Below, in pieces: positions 1 through 10,652 of a stretch of DNA of 64,000 bases; positions within the stretch are counted from its first letter, which is position 1, and each line of letters starts with the position of its first letter. The notes below the pieces were generated by a model. That model was given only the letters and a program-made list of their open reading frames with translations, did not search any database and had not been told where the DNA came from. Source of the DNA: Allacma fusca (Eukaryota > Arthropoda > Collembola > Symphypleona > Sminthuridae); assembly GCA_947179485.1 (NCBI GenBank), contig OX359246.1, positions 27,466,001 through 27,530,000 on the forward strand, written 5' to 3'. The position numbers were made by a program, and so were the translations under genes.

Positions 1-300
1 GCAGCCTGTGTAGATAGCCCCCACACACAAATATCGTCAAATTTTCTCGACAGGTAATCCCTCCAAATTTATATTTGTTTCCCTCCCAATGAATCCTTGA
101 TGGGATTAAATTTGGAGAAAATTTGACGATATTTTTATGGGGGAACAAATTATGGAAGTTGTACATATGCACGCTAGAAAAATTAAAAATGCCTTGACAT
201 TTTCGGCTTTACCCCTGTCCAAATTAGTAACAAGTAATTAAATATGGAGTGAATATAACATATCGACAACATACATACCAGGGCTGGAGTATTCGAAACA
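1..300 (-). repeat. Copy of CACTA-like element interior (window edge)
   Basis: These bases match, in reverse complement, the interior of the inverted-repeat element at 17365-19384. Positions 1-235 match about 18590-18830, and 236-285 match the strand around 19010-19050. Shared features are the run of C/G next to an ATATCGTCAAATTTTCTC word and the phrase that reads tcaaggcatttttaat at 18620. The copy is truncated by the window edge, so its left terminus cannot be seen. Confidence 0.6.
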
Positions 301-1438
301 TATGAATACAATTCTGATTAAGATTAATCCTAACGGATTCCAATCCCAATTCAAATATATTTCTTTCATAAAATGAAAATTCCAATCCGATTTATTCAAA
401 TATTTTCTGTGAATTCCAATATAATTCAAATACTTTAGTTATTAAATATGGATACCTGGTTGTACTAGTGTTTCTGCCGGTGTTATGGCTGTGGATGTAT
501 GAGCCCTATATGCACGATTCGTGAAGTGAGAAGTGTCAAAGAAAGCAGGGGTAAACTGAGGAAATTCCTAGCCAAAATAAAATGTCATATTTATTTACAA
601 TACAAGGAGCTGGAGACAAGTTCTCGTGTTAGAGCCTGAGAGAAGAGTGTTTTAATGATTACAGGTCTGCTAGGAGTTGGCATTATTCTTATTCTACATT
701 TTCTTAGTCACAAATGGAATTAGTACATAAAGCGGGAGGGAAAATAATCTGGAATATATTAACTAAAAATAGTCTTGACCGAGTTGGTCAAGTGGTCAAA
801 TGCTTATGAGTACAATTGAGGCTCCTTTGCATAGTCAAGAGGAGCCGATAAGGCTAAAAAGGTAAAAATTTGTTGAGCGTCAACAACTACAGTCCCAAAA
901 ATATCGTAACTTTATACTTAATTTAAGCCAGAAAGTGTCTAAATTCGGCAATTATAAATGCAACGAACCCAGGGGATACGCAAGACCATTTTATAAAGGC
1001 ATTTCTGCTTAATCTACGCAAGTACCATAACCTTACATGACTTGTTGTGTCACCTTGTTTTTCAGGGATACTCAAGTAGTCAAAAAAGTGAGCAGCATGC
1101 TTTTTTCCCTGAAAAACTTAAACCCCTTTTCCCAAATCAGAAAATTAATGGCAAATGAATCGATTGCTTATAGACTACAGCGAATTCATTTCCAGAAAAT
1201 AAATTTGTTTGTTCATCTGCGAAATTTTGTGGAGTCAAACATAATCCCAAATTTTGTATTCCAATGAGTAATTAGTTAAAAAAAACCATGTTATGGCAGA
1301 GAAAAAACTACTTTTGTTGCTTGAATTTACGATATAAACTTCAATATGTCACAGATTTTTCGGATATATAAGCATTGGATACAGTATTCAAATATATTTT
1401 GAATACTAATTCTGCCAATCTTAAGACCAGAGCCAGAA
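301..1438. other. Gene-free stretch
   Basis: AT-rich sequence with no supported gene. At 280-440 there are repeated TATTCAAAT/ATTCCAAT words that may belong to an old degenerate element, but no ends could be fixed. A 76-codon ORF at 1037-1267 has no recognisable domain and no supporting splice or promoter signals. Confidence 0.5.
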
Positions 1439-2584
1439 TTGAGAACACAAGACAATGTAATATCCGCTCTACGAGAGCTGAAAGCAGCTCTTTTCAATGA
1501 AGAAAATATTAAAAGCAAATTTGGGATTATTGAAGCTTCCGAACTACTTTGCCTTCAGAAATTCGACATTGCTTCTGGTATTGCTTATGACTACATGCAC
1601 TCCAATTTGTTGGGTGTTCTAAAATATTTCACGCTGGCGTTATTTGACTCCAAGAATTCAAGTGAGCCTTATTACATTGGCAATAAAGTTAAAGCTTTGG
1701 ATAAATTGTGCGCAAAAATCACAGTTCGTAGTGATTCGTCACGAACATTTAGGAATATATCGCAAATAAGCTACTGGAAAGCAAGTGAATGGAGGATATG
1801 GCTGTTTATTGGTCCGACCCTGCTTAAGGAAGTTTTACCAGAACAGTACCGGTTACATTTACAAAAATGTTGTATTGCTTCGTATTTACTCTTAAAGGAC
1901 ACCGTATCTTTTCAGGATATTGATAAATCTGACAAACTGTTTAAAGAGTTTAAATCAGCAGTAATCGGGATTTATGGGAAAAAATGTTTAACGTATAATC
2001 TGCATATTACGCTACATGCACCACTCATTGTTAGGCGCTGGGGACCTCTGTGGTGCTACTCCACGTTTTCCTTCGAACATCAAAATGGCCGAATGAGCAA
2101 ATTAATAAATGGAACTAAATTCGTTGCTTCCGAAATCACAAGAAAGCTATCTGACGAATTTGCACTAAAAAAGTTGGCAATTACAACATTCCAATCAGGA
2201 ACGCAAGCTCAAGATTTCTTTAACTCAATGCTTTGCAACAAAACGTATTTCAATACAGCATTGAAGATTCAAGATTTTGTGTTTGTTGGTTCCTCAAAAC
2301 CGTATTATTTTAGTAACGACGAAATTCTAAAGTTAGAGCTACAAGGACTTACAGGCATGACACAGGGTATGGCGTTCAAGAATGTCATTTTCAATTCGTT
2401 AAAATTTAGTGTTCAAAAAACTAATTTTACTCGAATCAGTGATTGCATAATAGACCTAAATAACAAGTTTTACACAATAAAAGGGCTGATTGCGATTGAT
2501 GAAGGAATTTTAAAGGTGAATGGAGTGAATGGTTCTCGTAAAATTAAGAGAGCAATATCATTGGGTAACTCGTTCTCATCGTAG
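1439..2584 (+). pseudogene. CACTA/EnSpm-type transposase, C-terminal part
   Basis: The open frame has no good ATG start (it begins at TTG), so it is a 5'-truncated piece. It carries the signature block of the animal TNP2-like transposases: DYMHSNLLGVLK near residues 50-61, SYWKASEWRIWLF near 110-122, a GPTLLKEVLPEQY stretch, then YNLHITLHAP and RRWGPLWCYSTFSFEH near 185-215. In this family the region forms part of the DDE catalytic core and C-terminal domain of cut-and-paste transposases with 2-3 bp target duplications. The last ~35 codons (from about 2470) no longer look like transposase and overlap an antisense protease fragment, so the element was probably broken there. It is unlikely to be functional because the N-terminal half and the element ends are missing. 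Confidence 0.7.
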
Positions 2585-2676
2585 TCTTCGTGGACGCTAA
2601 CACTACTGATATACCTCAGTGGTTCCGTACCGTCATCTCTGTACATGTAACTTACTACGTAATGAATTGACTCCAT
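2470..2676 (-). pseudogene. Trypsin-like serine protease exon fragment
   Basis: The minus-strand frame contains a stretch typical of S1 (chymotrypsin-fold) peptidases: ISSVSVHEDYDENELPNDIALL. The Asp of the NDIALL motif corresponds to the catalytic-triad aspartate. It is followed by LREPFTPF, as after this motif in family members. No His-active-site or GDSGGP exons were found nearby, so this is an isolated fragment or pseudogene piece. An acceptor-like AG lies just upstream on the minus strand, near 2639. It overlaps the tail of the CACTA-type transposase frame on the other strand. The motif is short, so the call is moderate. Confidence 0.4.
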
Positions 2677-3627
2677 AATAATGTGAAAGCTCTGTTAAGT
2701 ATCCCGTAAGTGTTCTAAAACTATCGACTATAATCACTAAAATTGTAATAGGAAGCAATATTTGCGAAGCTATAGTACCACAGTAATACGAATAGTTTCC
2801 ACAGTGGTTGAACCCACGTTCGTATTCAACTAAAAGGCAATTACGAACCAGTGATGTGGCCTGCGGCGAAAATTAATTTGTTTGATTGTCATAAAAGTGG
2901 CATCTAGCAAAAACCTCTTTCTATTGTGTCTTAAGTATACTTCTTACCTGTTTTTCCCCGCTTGCTTATACGCAAATCCTGTACAGCATTTCTCTACGTA
3001 TTTTCAATAAATCAATGGGCCCAGTCGCTATATCATAATTCCCAATGTTAGTTTTTCAGAAACGCAAATCTCGATGAATAATTCAAATGTCATTCCTAAT
3101 TATAAGTATGATTCAACATTAACACTTAAACGGAGTGTTGGAAATTATTGTACAATGATGAGGATGCTATGCAAGGTCCAATATCTTTCAACGAGTCCTT
3201 ACTTTGTTTACTAAGACCACTTTACTGAACACCATGTCAATTGTTATGCTGGCAATGGGGATTAAAAATGTTAGTCTAAAAGCTATTAACATGGTTTCAT
3301 TAGAATGCGCAAGGTTGTCGAATGATAAACTTAACGATAAGGTTACCAAGATAAGCTATCTCTAATAATTACAGCCGATTTATGACTCATCCCACATTTG
3401 TACGATAAATTAAAATGAAGTTAAAGCTAATAGCAAGTAACATCAGAATTCAGCAGACAGCAAAAAAGTATTCAGGATGAATCCAAGGGGAAATCACATA
3501 AATGAACGGAATGTTTCGTTACACGGGACACCATTTTAAAATTATATCGTGCTATCCATGCTATACATGCAATCCCCAAAATAGCTACATACTAGTATAA
3601 CTACTCGGAAACCAGGAAGTTTTCAAC
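2677..3627. other. Gene-free stretch
   Basis: No ORF, RNA gene or repeat could be supported here. It presumably includes the promoter region of the Hsp70-like gene that starts at 3628; no clear TATA/initiator pair was recognised. Confidence 0.4.
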
Positions 3628-4500
3628 ATGAATTTTTTCAAGCGCTTAATGTAAGTTGAACACATTATTACTTCCAAAAAAATATTATATACCTTTGAAT
3701 TTTCTTTAAATTGTTTTGAAAAGCCTCCCGAAGCAAGAGTTTGTAATCTTTCTTGGGGAAGAATACACTGAAGTTTACATCAACAATGGGAATAACAACC
3801 ATGTCCAGTTGGTTCAACCAGGGAAGACGCAATGGCATCATGAAGTATTCACCCCTCTTAATCCCAATAACGCTAGGGAAGATAGCACTGGAAAACTAGC
3901 GGAAGAAAAGCAAAACGTCAAAACTGCAGTCCTGGATGCATTGATACAAATAGGAAACGCAAACATGAGTGAGGAAGATATGGGCACAGACCAAACAGGT
4001 ATTGCCCTTATGGGGAATGTATACACCGCCACAGAAATCATCCTCAAAATCCTCCAGCAAATCAAGCAACAATGTGAAAGTGGATTTAGTTACTTAGTCA
4101 GGAAAGCGATAGTCATTGCTCCCTCTAGTGTTTGCAGGGATCAAAACGAAGCATTTAAACAAATATGCCTTTCGGCAGGAATCAAAGCTCTAGCAGTGGT
4201 TAACCAACACTTTGTAATCTCTTATCAGCATTTTCTTTTAAATTCCCGGTTACGGCTATGTACATGCCTAGTTTTGAATTCAAGTTCCAGGGATGTAAAC
4301 ATATCCTTAATTACAATTGACAATCACCAAAACGCCGTTCAGACGACAGTAAAACATTTGACGCTTAATAACATTATCCACAAGTGTGGAGATCCACTAA
4401 TTGAGTACTATCTTAAAGAATTGAAGTCCAAGTATCGGTTGTACTACGATATCCGTCCCCAAAATCGAATGTTCCGAATTACGATATCCGTCCCCGAATT

Positions 4501-4730
4501 ACGATAACCGTCCCCAACTTCCGAATTACGATAACCGTCCCCAACTTCCGAATTACGATAACCGTCCCCAACTTCCGAATTACGATAACCGTCCCCAACT
4601 TCCGAATTACGATAACCGTCCCCAACTTCCGAATTACGATAACCGTCCCCAACTTCCGAATTACGATAACCGTCCCCAACTTCCGAATTACGATAACCGT
4701 CCCCAACTTCCGAATTACGATATCCGTCCC
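4501..4730. repeat. 27-bp tandem array, left arm of H1
   Basis: The word ACGATAACCG recurs at exactly 27-bp spacing at 4501, 4528, 4555, 4582, 4609, 4636, 4663 and 4690. A ninth, slightly changed unit follows at 4717. The units are essentially identical, which suggests recent expansion by slippage or unequal exchange. Confidence 0.9.
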
Positions 4731-5104
4731 CGGATTACGATAACTGTCCCCGAAGCCGAAAACACTAGTATCCGTCCCCAACAATTCGGCGTACTTGGCA
4801 CGTAGTGCCAAGTTAATATATAATTATAATACCATAATAATAATAAGAAATCCCATGATAAAACCCTATATACCAGATAGGACAGAATAAGCTTGCTCAC
4901 TTACAGTCCCTACCAACTTGACGAGCTTACTGAGTACACCGGCTGAATCTCTTATTTGTATTTCCTATTACGCTCACTTCAATAAAACCTTTAAATACAG
5001 CTTATTTCAGAAGAACACTCACACTCATTTCGCTAATTTTAATCCTTCTCAACCATCTCGTCCTCCCAAGTTTTGATTCTGTGTGGTAGTCGTTGAGGAC
5101 AGTG

Positions 5105-5240
5105 AGGGTTAGGTTAGTTTAGGCTGTAAAGGGGTGCCAAAACTACGATGGCCCCGCAGGGGCCTTCGTAGTCACATTGGCACCCCTTTACAGCTCTAAA
5201 CTAACCTAACCTGAACGTCCGAAACGACGGGGTTAGGTTT
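5105..5240. repeat. Central hairpin inside H1
   Basis: The arm around 5108-5155 (GGTTAGGTTAGTTTAG, then TGTAAAGGGGTGCCAA, then GGCCCC) is matched by its near-perfect complement at 5157-5217 around a GCAG loop. It could be a separate MITE nested in H1. The two TTAGG-like words here are part of the arm, not a telomeric array. Confidence 0.75.
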
Positions 5241-5279
5241 TCAATCCGGAAAGCTGGTATGCCCTTGGAAATTGTAAAT

Positions 5280-5700
5280 CGGGGACGGTTATCGTAATCC
5301 GGGGACGGTTATCGTAATCCGGGGACGGTTATCGTAACTCGGGGACGGTTATCGTAATTCGGAAATTGGGGACGGTTATCGTAATTCGGGGACGGTTATC
5401 GTAATTCGGAAATTGGGGACGGTTATCGTAATTCGGGGACGGTTATCGTAATTCGGAACTTTGCCTTTCTTTCCCCTGAATCCTAACCCTTCCCCCAAAG
5501 GGCCATCCTTTCCCCCGGCCCTTAGGTTTGTTCCTCTACTTGGGACAGTTATCGTAATTCGGGGACGGTTATCGTAATTCGGAAGTTGGGGACGGTTATC
5601 GTAATCCGGGGACGGTTATCGTAATTCGGAAGTTGGGGACGGTTATCGTAATCCGGGGACGGTTATCGTAATTCGGAACATTCGATTTTGGGGACGGTTA
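5280..5700. repeat. Inverted tandem array, right arm of H1
   Basis: This is the complement of the left-arm word (GGGGACGGTTATCGTAAT), repeated about 13 times. Period lengths are mixed (about 20, 27 and 28 bp), interrupted by a C/T-rich spacer at 5461-5540. Together with the left arm it would make a very long foldback structure. Confidence 0.85.
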
Positions 5701-8700
5701 TCGTAGTTGCCCCCAAGTATCTTCTGGATTTTGATAAACTCGAAAGATCCGATGAATCCAGCCGCTGGTCTATAATGAAGAAAACAGAAGTTAAGTTAAA
5801 ATGCTATGAAGCCAGCCGTAGTTTTTTAATGCCAAATGCGCCATCTAGTGTGGTTTTAAAACTGTTTAATCAAAATGAGACACTTCCTGATTTCATCTTT
5901 ACCCATGAAATTTCGACTCTCAAAGAAAAGAATGGACTTGAAATTAAAATTCCCAGGAACTTGTTTGATTCCCTGAACAAAAAATTATACAAAAATTGTA
6001 TTAAGGAAGTTCAACAATTTTTAGAAGCTGGTAATACCAAATGGGACAGAATCACTGATTTTACATTGGTGAACTTTGGCCTTGAAAATAGACTAACCAT
6101 GCAAATTTCCAAGTTGCTCAAGAAAGATATTCAAATTATTAAACTGGATCTTGTCCCTGGAAATACGGATATTATTCGAACGGCGTTGTCCATTTGTGAC
6201 TTGCAGGAAAGGAATATTTTAAAGATGAATGAAAACTCCGATGAAGTGATGATACCTTCGGTAGATAGTGACTCTACAGATATGACAGTAACAAATTATT
6301 TTTTCCCGATTTTGTTTGTCTATAAAAGCATTGAAAATATTTAAATAAGAAATCCTTAACGCTGCCGCAATAATTTACTTTTTAATTTACAGTCAGAAAC
6401 AACAGTACCCAGAGAAGAGGTCTTACGTCTCGCCACTAAAATATATTTGGGACTTATGGAAATAAAAATACCCCAGTCAAAATCTGTCCGCCTTTCAACT
6501 AAACACAAGTACCATAAACAATGCGTTGAATCAACGCTGGCAACTCTCAAAAATGGCATGCTAGCTCCTATTCATGAAGACGTGCTGGCAAAAATCCAGT
6601 GGAGACTTAACGAATCTTATTTCCAGAATTATGTATTAGACCAAGAGGAAATTCAGCACCTCAAAGTTAAAGAGTTAATTGACAACTGCCCCATACATAG
6701 CACAAGCTCCCTTTCCGATGAAGACTCCATGCATAAAAACGGCCGTACCCACCGAGCAAGTTTCAATGATGAGCCTAAATCTCTCGTACTTAAAGTACAT
6801 GCATTTTGCTTGTGTCTTAAGAATAAGTTCTTTGTTAAAGAAGTCAAGTTGTTGAATGTTGCATGAAATAATCTTAGGATTTTAACCGTGATTACAATAT
6901 TTTGTTCCCCCGTAGGTTTCAAACCGAACCGAAAGAACACAATTGCTTCGCCAAGCTGCGATAACCTATAGAGAACACATGAGCAAGATACTGAAGACTG
7001 ATGACTATGTCCCCACACAAAAGTTAAATGAATATCACGGGGAAGCACTGAAGTCTACATTGTTGTCAATGCAAATATGGCAACCTGATATTCTGGAGAG
7101 TGAATTAGCTTCCAAAGTCACCAAGTCTTTAAAGAGTGCTTTCACCAGCTACGTTATTAAAAATACAGCGAAGAAGCCAGAAACTTTTGTTCCCCCCAAC
7201 TCTGAAAACCCATCGAGCTCGTCATGTGATTCAGCCTCTGTTTCTCAGACAATGCAACCAGCAAGTTTGTCGATAGCCGAACTAGAAATTTTGTCGACAG
7301 CCGAACCAGAAAGTTTATCGACAACGGAATCAACGACAATAACATCAACAAATATTTTAACATTGGAACCAAGGCTCCCCGCAACACAAGCCCAAATAAT
7401 TTCTGCAGCAACAGAATCCGCTTGGCCTTCAGCAAATGATCAGTCATCGTTTCCATCCAATTGGGTGTCCAGTAATTCTTTAAATGAAACAACTAGTATT
7501 TCATTCGATGGAGTATCCACGTTGTCAATGAATGGAAGTCGAACTTCATCCCCAAAAGAACTATCAAATTCATTACCAAATGATTCATCAGTTTCCTTAG
7601 TACATGAATCCACAAGTATTACATCAAAGGAATCATTTTTAACATATTCCACTGCACAGGAGCTAAAAAGTTCCTTTACAAAGCCAATTCCAACTCCAGA
7701 GATCGTCTCAAAAATATCCACCCCTTCCGTGACAGCTCCTGAAGTGTCTCCAAAAATCTCCCCAGCTACCCAAGGACCTCCAAAATTAACTGTTTCGGTG
7801 GATGCTGGGACAATCTCAACTCCGGAAACTACGACACCACTTTTCCCCATTGACTTCCACAGACAGTATGCGATCATAAACTACAGGGAGTACATGACCA
7901 AAAGGGTTACATCTAGACCGGAATTCCTGTCACAAACTGTAATGCAACAGTACCACAAATGTGGTGTGCAGTACTCTCTAGACATTTTTAGCAAGATTGA
8001 CAACCTCACGGAGCTAAGAACGTTCTTGGTGGAGGAAGTACTCAAGCAAGAATTTCAAATCTTTGATACAATCAACGCATTCAGGAAAAACTCATCAGCG
8101 AATTCAATTGGTGTCGATTTAGGGACAACATATTGTTGTGTCGCAGTCCATCGTAATAACCGAACTGAGGTCATACCAAACACAATGGGGAAGTATACCA
8201 CGCCAAGTTATGTTGCCTTGCATGACGATCAGCCCTTTGTGGGAGAAGTGGCTAAATCCAGAGCCCATGAGCACCCACAAAGTACTTTGTTTGATATGAA
8301 ACGAATGCTGGGAAAGAGGATATATGATTTGAACATCCTTCAAAGTAAGAAATACTGGCCATTTGACATTACTGAAAAAGACGGACAGGTTAAGCTTAAA
8401 TGTGGTCCGGAAAAAATGTTTAAGCCGGAAGATGTAATTGCCATGTTAGTGTCTTACTTAAAAACATGTGCTAGTGATTTCCTTGGTGAGGATGTCGTCA
8501 ACGCAGTGGTATCTGTACCAGCGGATTTTAATACCACTCAGAAAGATTTAACCAGGGAGGCTTGTAACAAGTCAGGATTGAACGTTTTGCATCTCGTAAG
8601 CGAGCCCACTTGTGCTGCTCTCGCGCATAGTATTTTGAACATGAACCAAAATATGAATTGTCTCGTGTTTGACCTAGGTGGCGGCACATTTGATGTAGCT

Positions 8701-9303
8701 GTTTTAGAAATTCAGGGTAACTGCATTAAAATTCGAGCTATTGATGGTGATCCCAATATCGGTGGGGAGGACTTTGACAATGAAATGGTTCAGCACTGTA
8801 TTCAAGAGTTCATGAAGGAGCATGGCATCCACCTGGGGATACGTCAGTGCAATGAAGATTCTTCCGCCCTAGCCAGGAGGTTAAGAAGGCTGAAATCACA
8901 TTGTGAGGAACAAAAGTGCAACTTATCAGCTACTAAGCATGTTGTAGTATCTATCGACGGGATTATTGGGAGTTTAGATTTGAAAGTGGCTTTCAGCAGG
9001 GAACTGTTTTCTTCTTTAATTGAATCTTACCTGCGGACCTGTATGAGCATTGTTGATAGAGCTATTTTTAGCTCTGAGGTCAAATACGGGGATATTACTC
9101 AAATTGTCATGGTCGGAGGATCAAGTCGGATTCCCAAAGTACAAGAGATGCTGGAACAACGTTTCGGGAGGAAGGCTCTTTGCAAGCAAGTTAATGCTGA
9201 TGAAGCAGTTGCCGCCGGGGCGGCCATATTAGCCAGCTATTTTGATGAACCTTCAAAGTCAAGAATTACCACAGAGGAATTAGAGATGGTGCTCTTAAAT
9301 TAG

Positions 9304-10652
9304 TTTCTCTAATATAAGAGCCATATACTAACATGTACTTACTTCCATTTTGTTTCTATATATACTACGTATTGCTATCTCGGTACTCTGTGCTATTTAC
9401 GTTTCATAAATATATGTATATAAACGCCTAAATGAAAAGATGCCAATAATTATTGCAGTCGTCATTAACATTATTACAGTAAAAGTCCGTTTTAAGGAAT
9501 CTCCAAGCGACCGAGTTATTGTGTCTCTTTTGAATGTCCCTTATAGTTATAGTGTACATTATACTTCATATATGGATCTTCTGGTAGAACCGACAAAAAT
9601 CTGAAAGCCATAAAAATTCCTGAAACATTAATTAAGTTTTATCTCTTTATGTGAGCATAACGAATGCTAAGTTATAAAAAAAAAATTAAAACTCTAATGA
9701 GTAAGCACTATACGTATACATAATCACAAGACCAACAGCTCCGATAACCTGGGGTCCAGGGACTGCTTAATCTTACTTAATATATGACTACTAGTACAAC
9801 TTGCGTGCAGGTAGAATTTAAAATCCTGCGCAAAACTGAATAAAATGTCAAAACATGACGTTACAACTCTACCCGCTGTACTTTCATAACAAACAACTCT
9901 AAAATCTACAGCGTTAACAACATAATACCAAACCCAACACATATAATACGTACATTAGAAAAAATGCCTGTTTAAATATAGTACTGCTAGTTCCATACAT
10001 AAAAATATAACAAATATAATTTGAAATGAGTTATGTAATGATTGACCCTTTGAGCTGTTTTTGAAAATGTCCTTACAATAATTGATCTATCATCTGTGAA
10101 GAGGAAAAAAGAACTATGTAGATACATTTTCGATTGAAAACAAATTAATCTAGATAGGTGCACCATTTAATGTATTTTAATGTTAATCTGGTTCATTTGT
10201 CTTTTGAGTAAAAACTGACATGTTTTATTATTTCGATTTTAATCGAAATTGCTTCTGGTTCGTTTTGCATCGTCTTAGGAGCTATAAATATAAAACAAGA
10301 TTTTGCTGTGAAATTTAGTAATCAAACCTGACACCAATCACACTGGGGGTGTCGTTTGTGACATTAAATATTTTAGTCATGCCACGTATAAATGAATAAA
10401 TAAAATCCAAGCTCGTGGCTTTTGTCCAACGCAATAAGTATCTTGTACAAAAGATATTATTGTCGTGGAAGTATTTATAGCCCCTACGTATTTAGCAAGC
10501 AACTTCGCAGTCTATAATTATTATTAGAATCAGTTTCAATCCAGGTAAGCGCCTCAGATTCAAGGCTTAAAGCACGCCAACAATAAAAAGCTGCAGGGTG
10601 ATTGTCGAAAAGTTCGGAGCTATGCAAGGTTACAACACCAATTATCAAAACA
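9304..10652. other. Intergenic; candidate promoter for IR gene A near 10471
   Basis: No gene is supported. A TATA-like TATTTATA at 10472-10479 lies about 30-35 bases upstream of an initiator-like TCGCAGTC near 10505-10512. That is a sensible core-promoter arrangement for the receptor gene starting at 10653. Confidence 0.3.

Larger units (their letters stand above)
4437..5713. mobile_element. Foldback-like non-autonomous DNA element (H1) in Hsp70-like exon
   Basis: The element is flanked by a perfect 8-bp target duplication, CAAGTATC, at 4429-4436 and 5714-5721. Its ends are inverted: the right end read backwards starts GGGGCAACTACGATA and the left end starts GGTTGTACTACGATA. Both continue identically for more than 30 bases apart from single changes. 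The arms are arrays of the word ACGATAACCGTCCCC (left) and its complement (right), and the centre holds a second hairpin. An 8-bp duplication fits hAT, P or Merlin superfamilies; I cannot choose with certainty. There is no coding capacity, and the open frames that cross it encode only repeats of the array. The host codon frame is the same on both flanks of the duplication. Confidence 0.75.
3628..9303 (+). pseudogene. Tandem Hsp70-domain protein, exon 2 interrupted by transposon
   Basis: Gene model: exons 3628-3650, 3724-6287 (interrupted by an element at 4437-5713), 6393-6794 and 6916-9303. All junctions have GT-AG and matching phase. Without the element and one 8-bp repeat the sum is 4092 nt, or 1363 aa, which supports a single gene. 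Residues ~1-430 follow the Hsp70 ATPase fold but lack the signatures: FVIFLGEEYTEV replaces the first phosphate loop and CLVLNSSSRDVNISLI replaces the second. Residues ~440-515, 573-650 and 881-960 are three copies of a helical repeat, and ~653-880 is Ser/Thr/Pro-rich. Residues ~965-1363 form a complete Hsp70 nucleotide-binding domain (GVDLGTTYCCVAVH, FDMKRMLGK, SEPT, VFDLGGGTFDVAVL, VMVGGSSRIPKVQEML). Its catalytic Asp, Lys, Glu and Asp are present. There is no substrate-binding domain or EEVD tail. The insertion causes a frameshift and stops in this allele; the rest is open, so the event may be recent or polymorphic. The function is unknown; ATP binding is likely for the C-terminal domain only. 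Confidence 0.7.

Noticed and set aside
770..860. tRNA-like sequence (GAGTTGGTCAAGTGGTCAAATGC)
   Set aside because: There is a weak A-box resemblance only. No B box (GGTTCRANYCC) or cloverleaf stems could be formed.
4479..4900. Minus-strand ORFs with a regular GTVIVIRKL protein repeat
   Set aside because: They are translations of the 27-bp tandem array of H1. The period divisible by three keeps the frame open, and there is no independent coding evidence.
5105..5245. TTAGG-like telomeric repeats
   Set aside because: Only two or three TTAGG words occur, as part of a hairpin arm within a transposon. There is no tandem telomeric array.
4429..5721. H1 acting as an intron that is spliced out
   Set aside because: Candidate GT and AG sites at the borders (for example GTATCG at 4432 and AG at 5706 or 5717) do not rejoin the Hsp70 codon frame. 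The boundaries are a transposon target duplication. RNA data could still overturn this.
7157..8343. Long minus-strand ORFs opposite the Hsp70-like gene
   Set aside because: They are antisense shadows of a frame with strong Hsp70 motifs. They have no domains or splice signals of their own.
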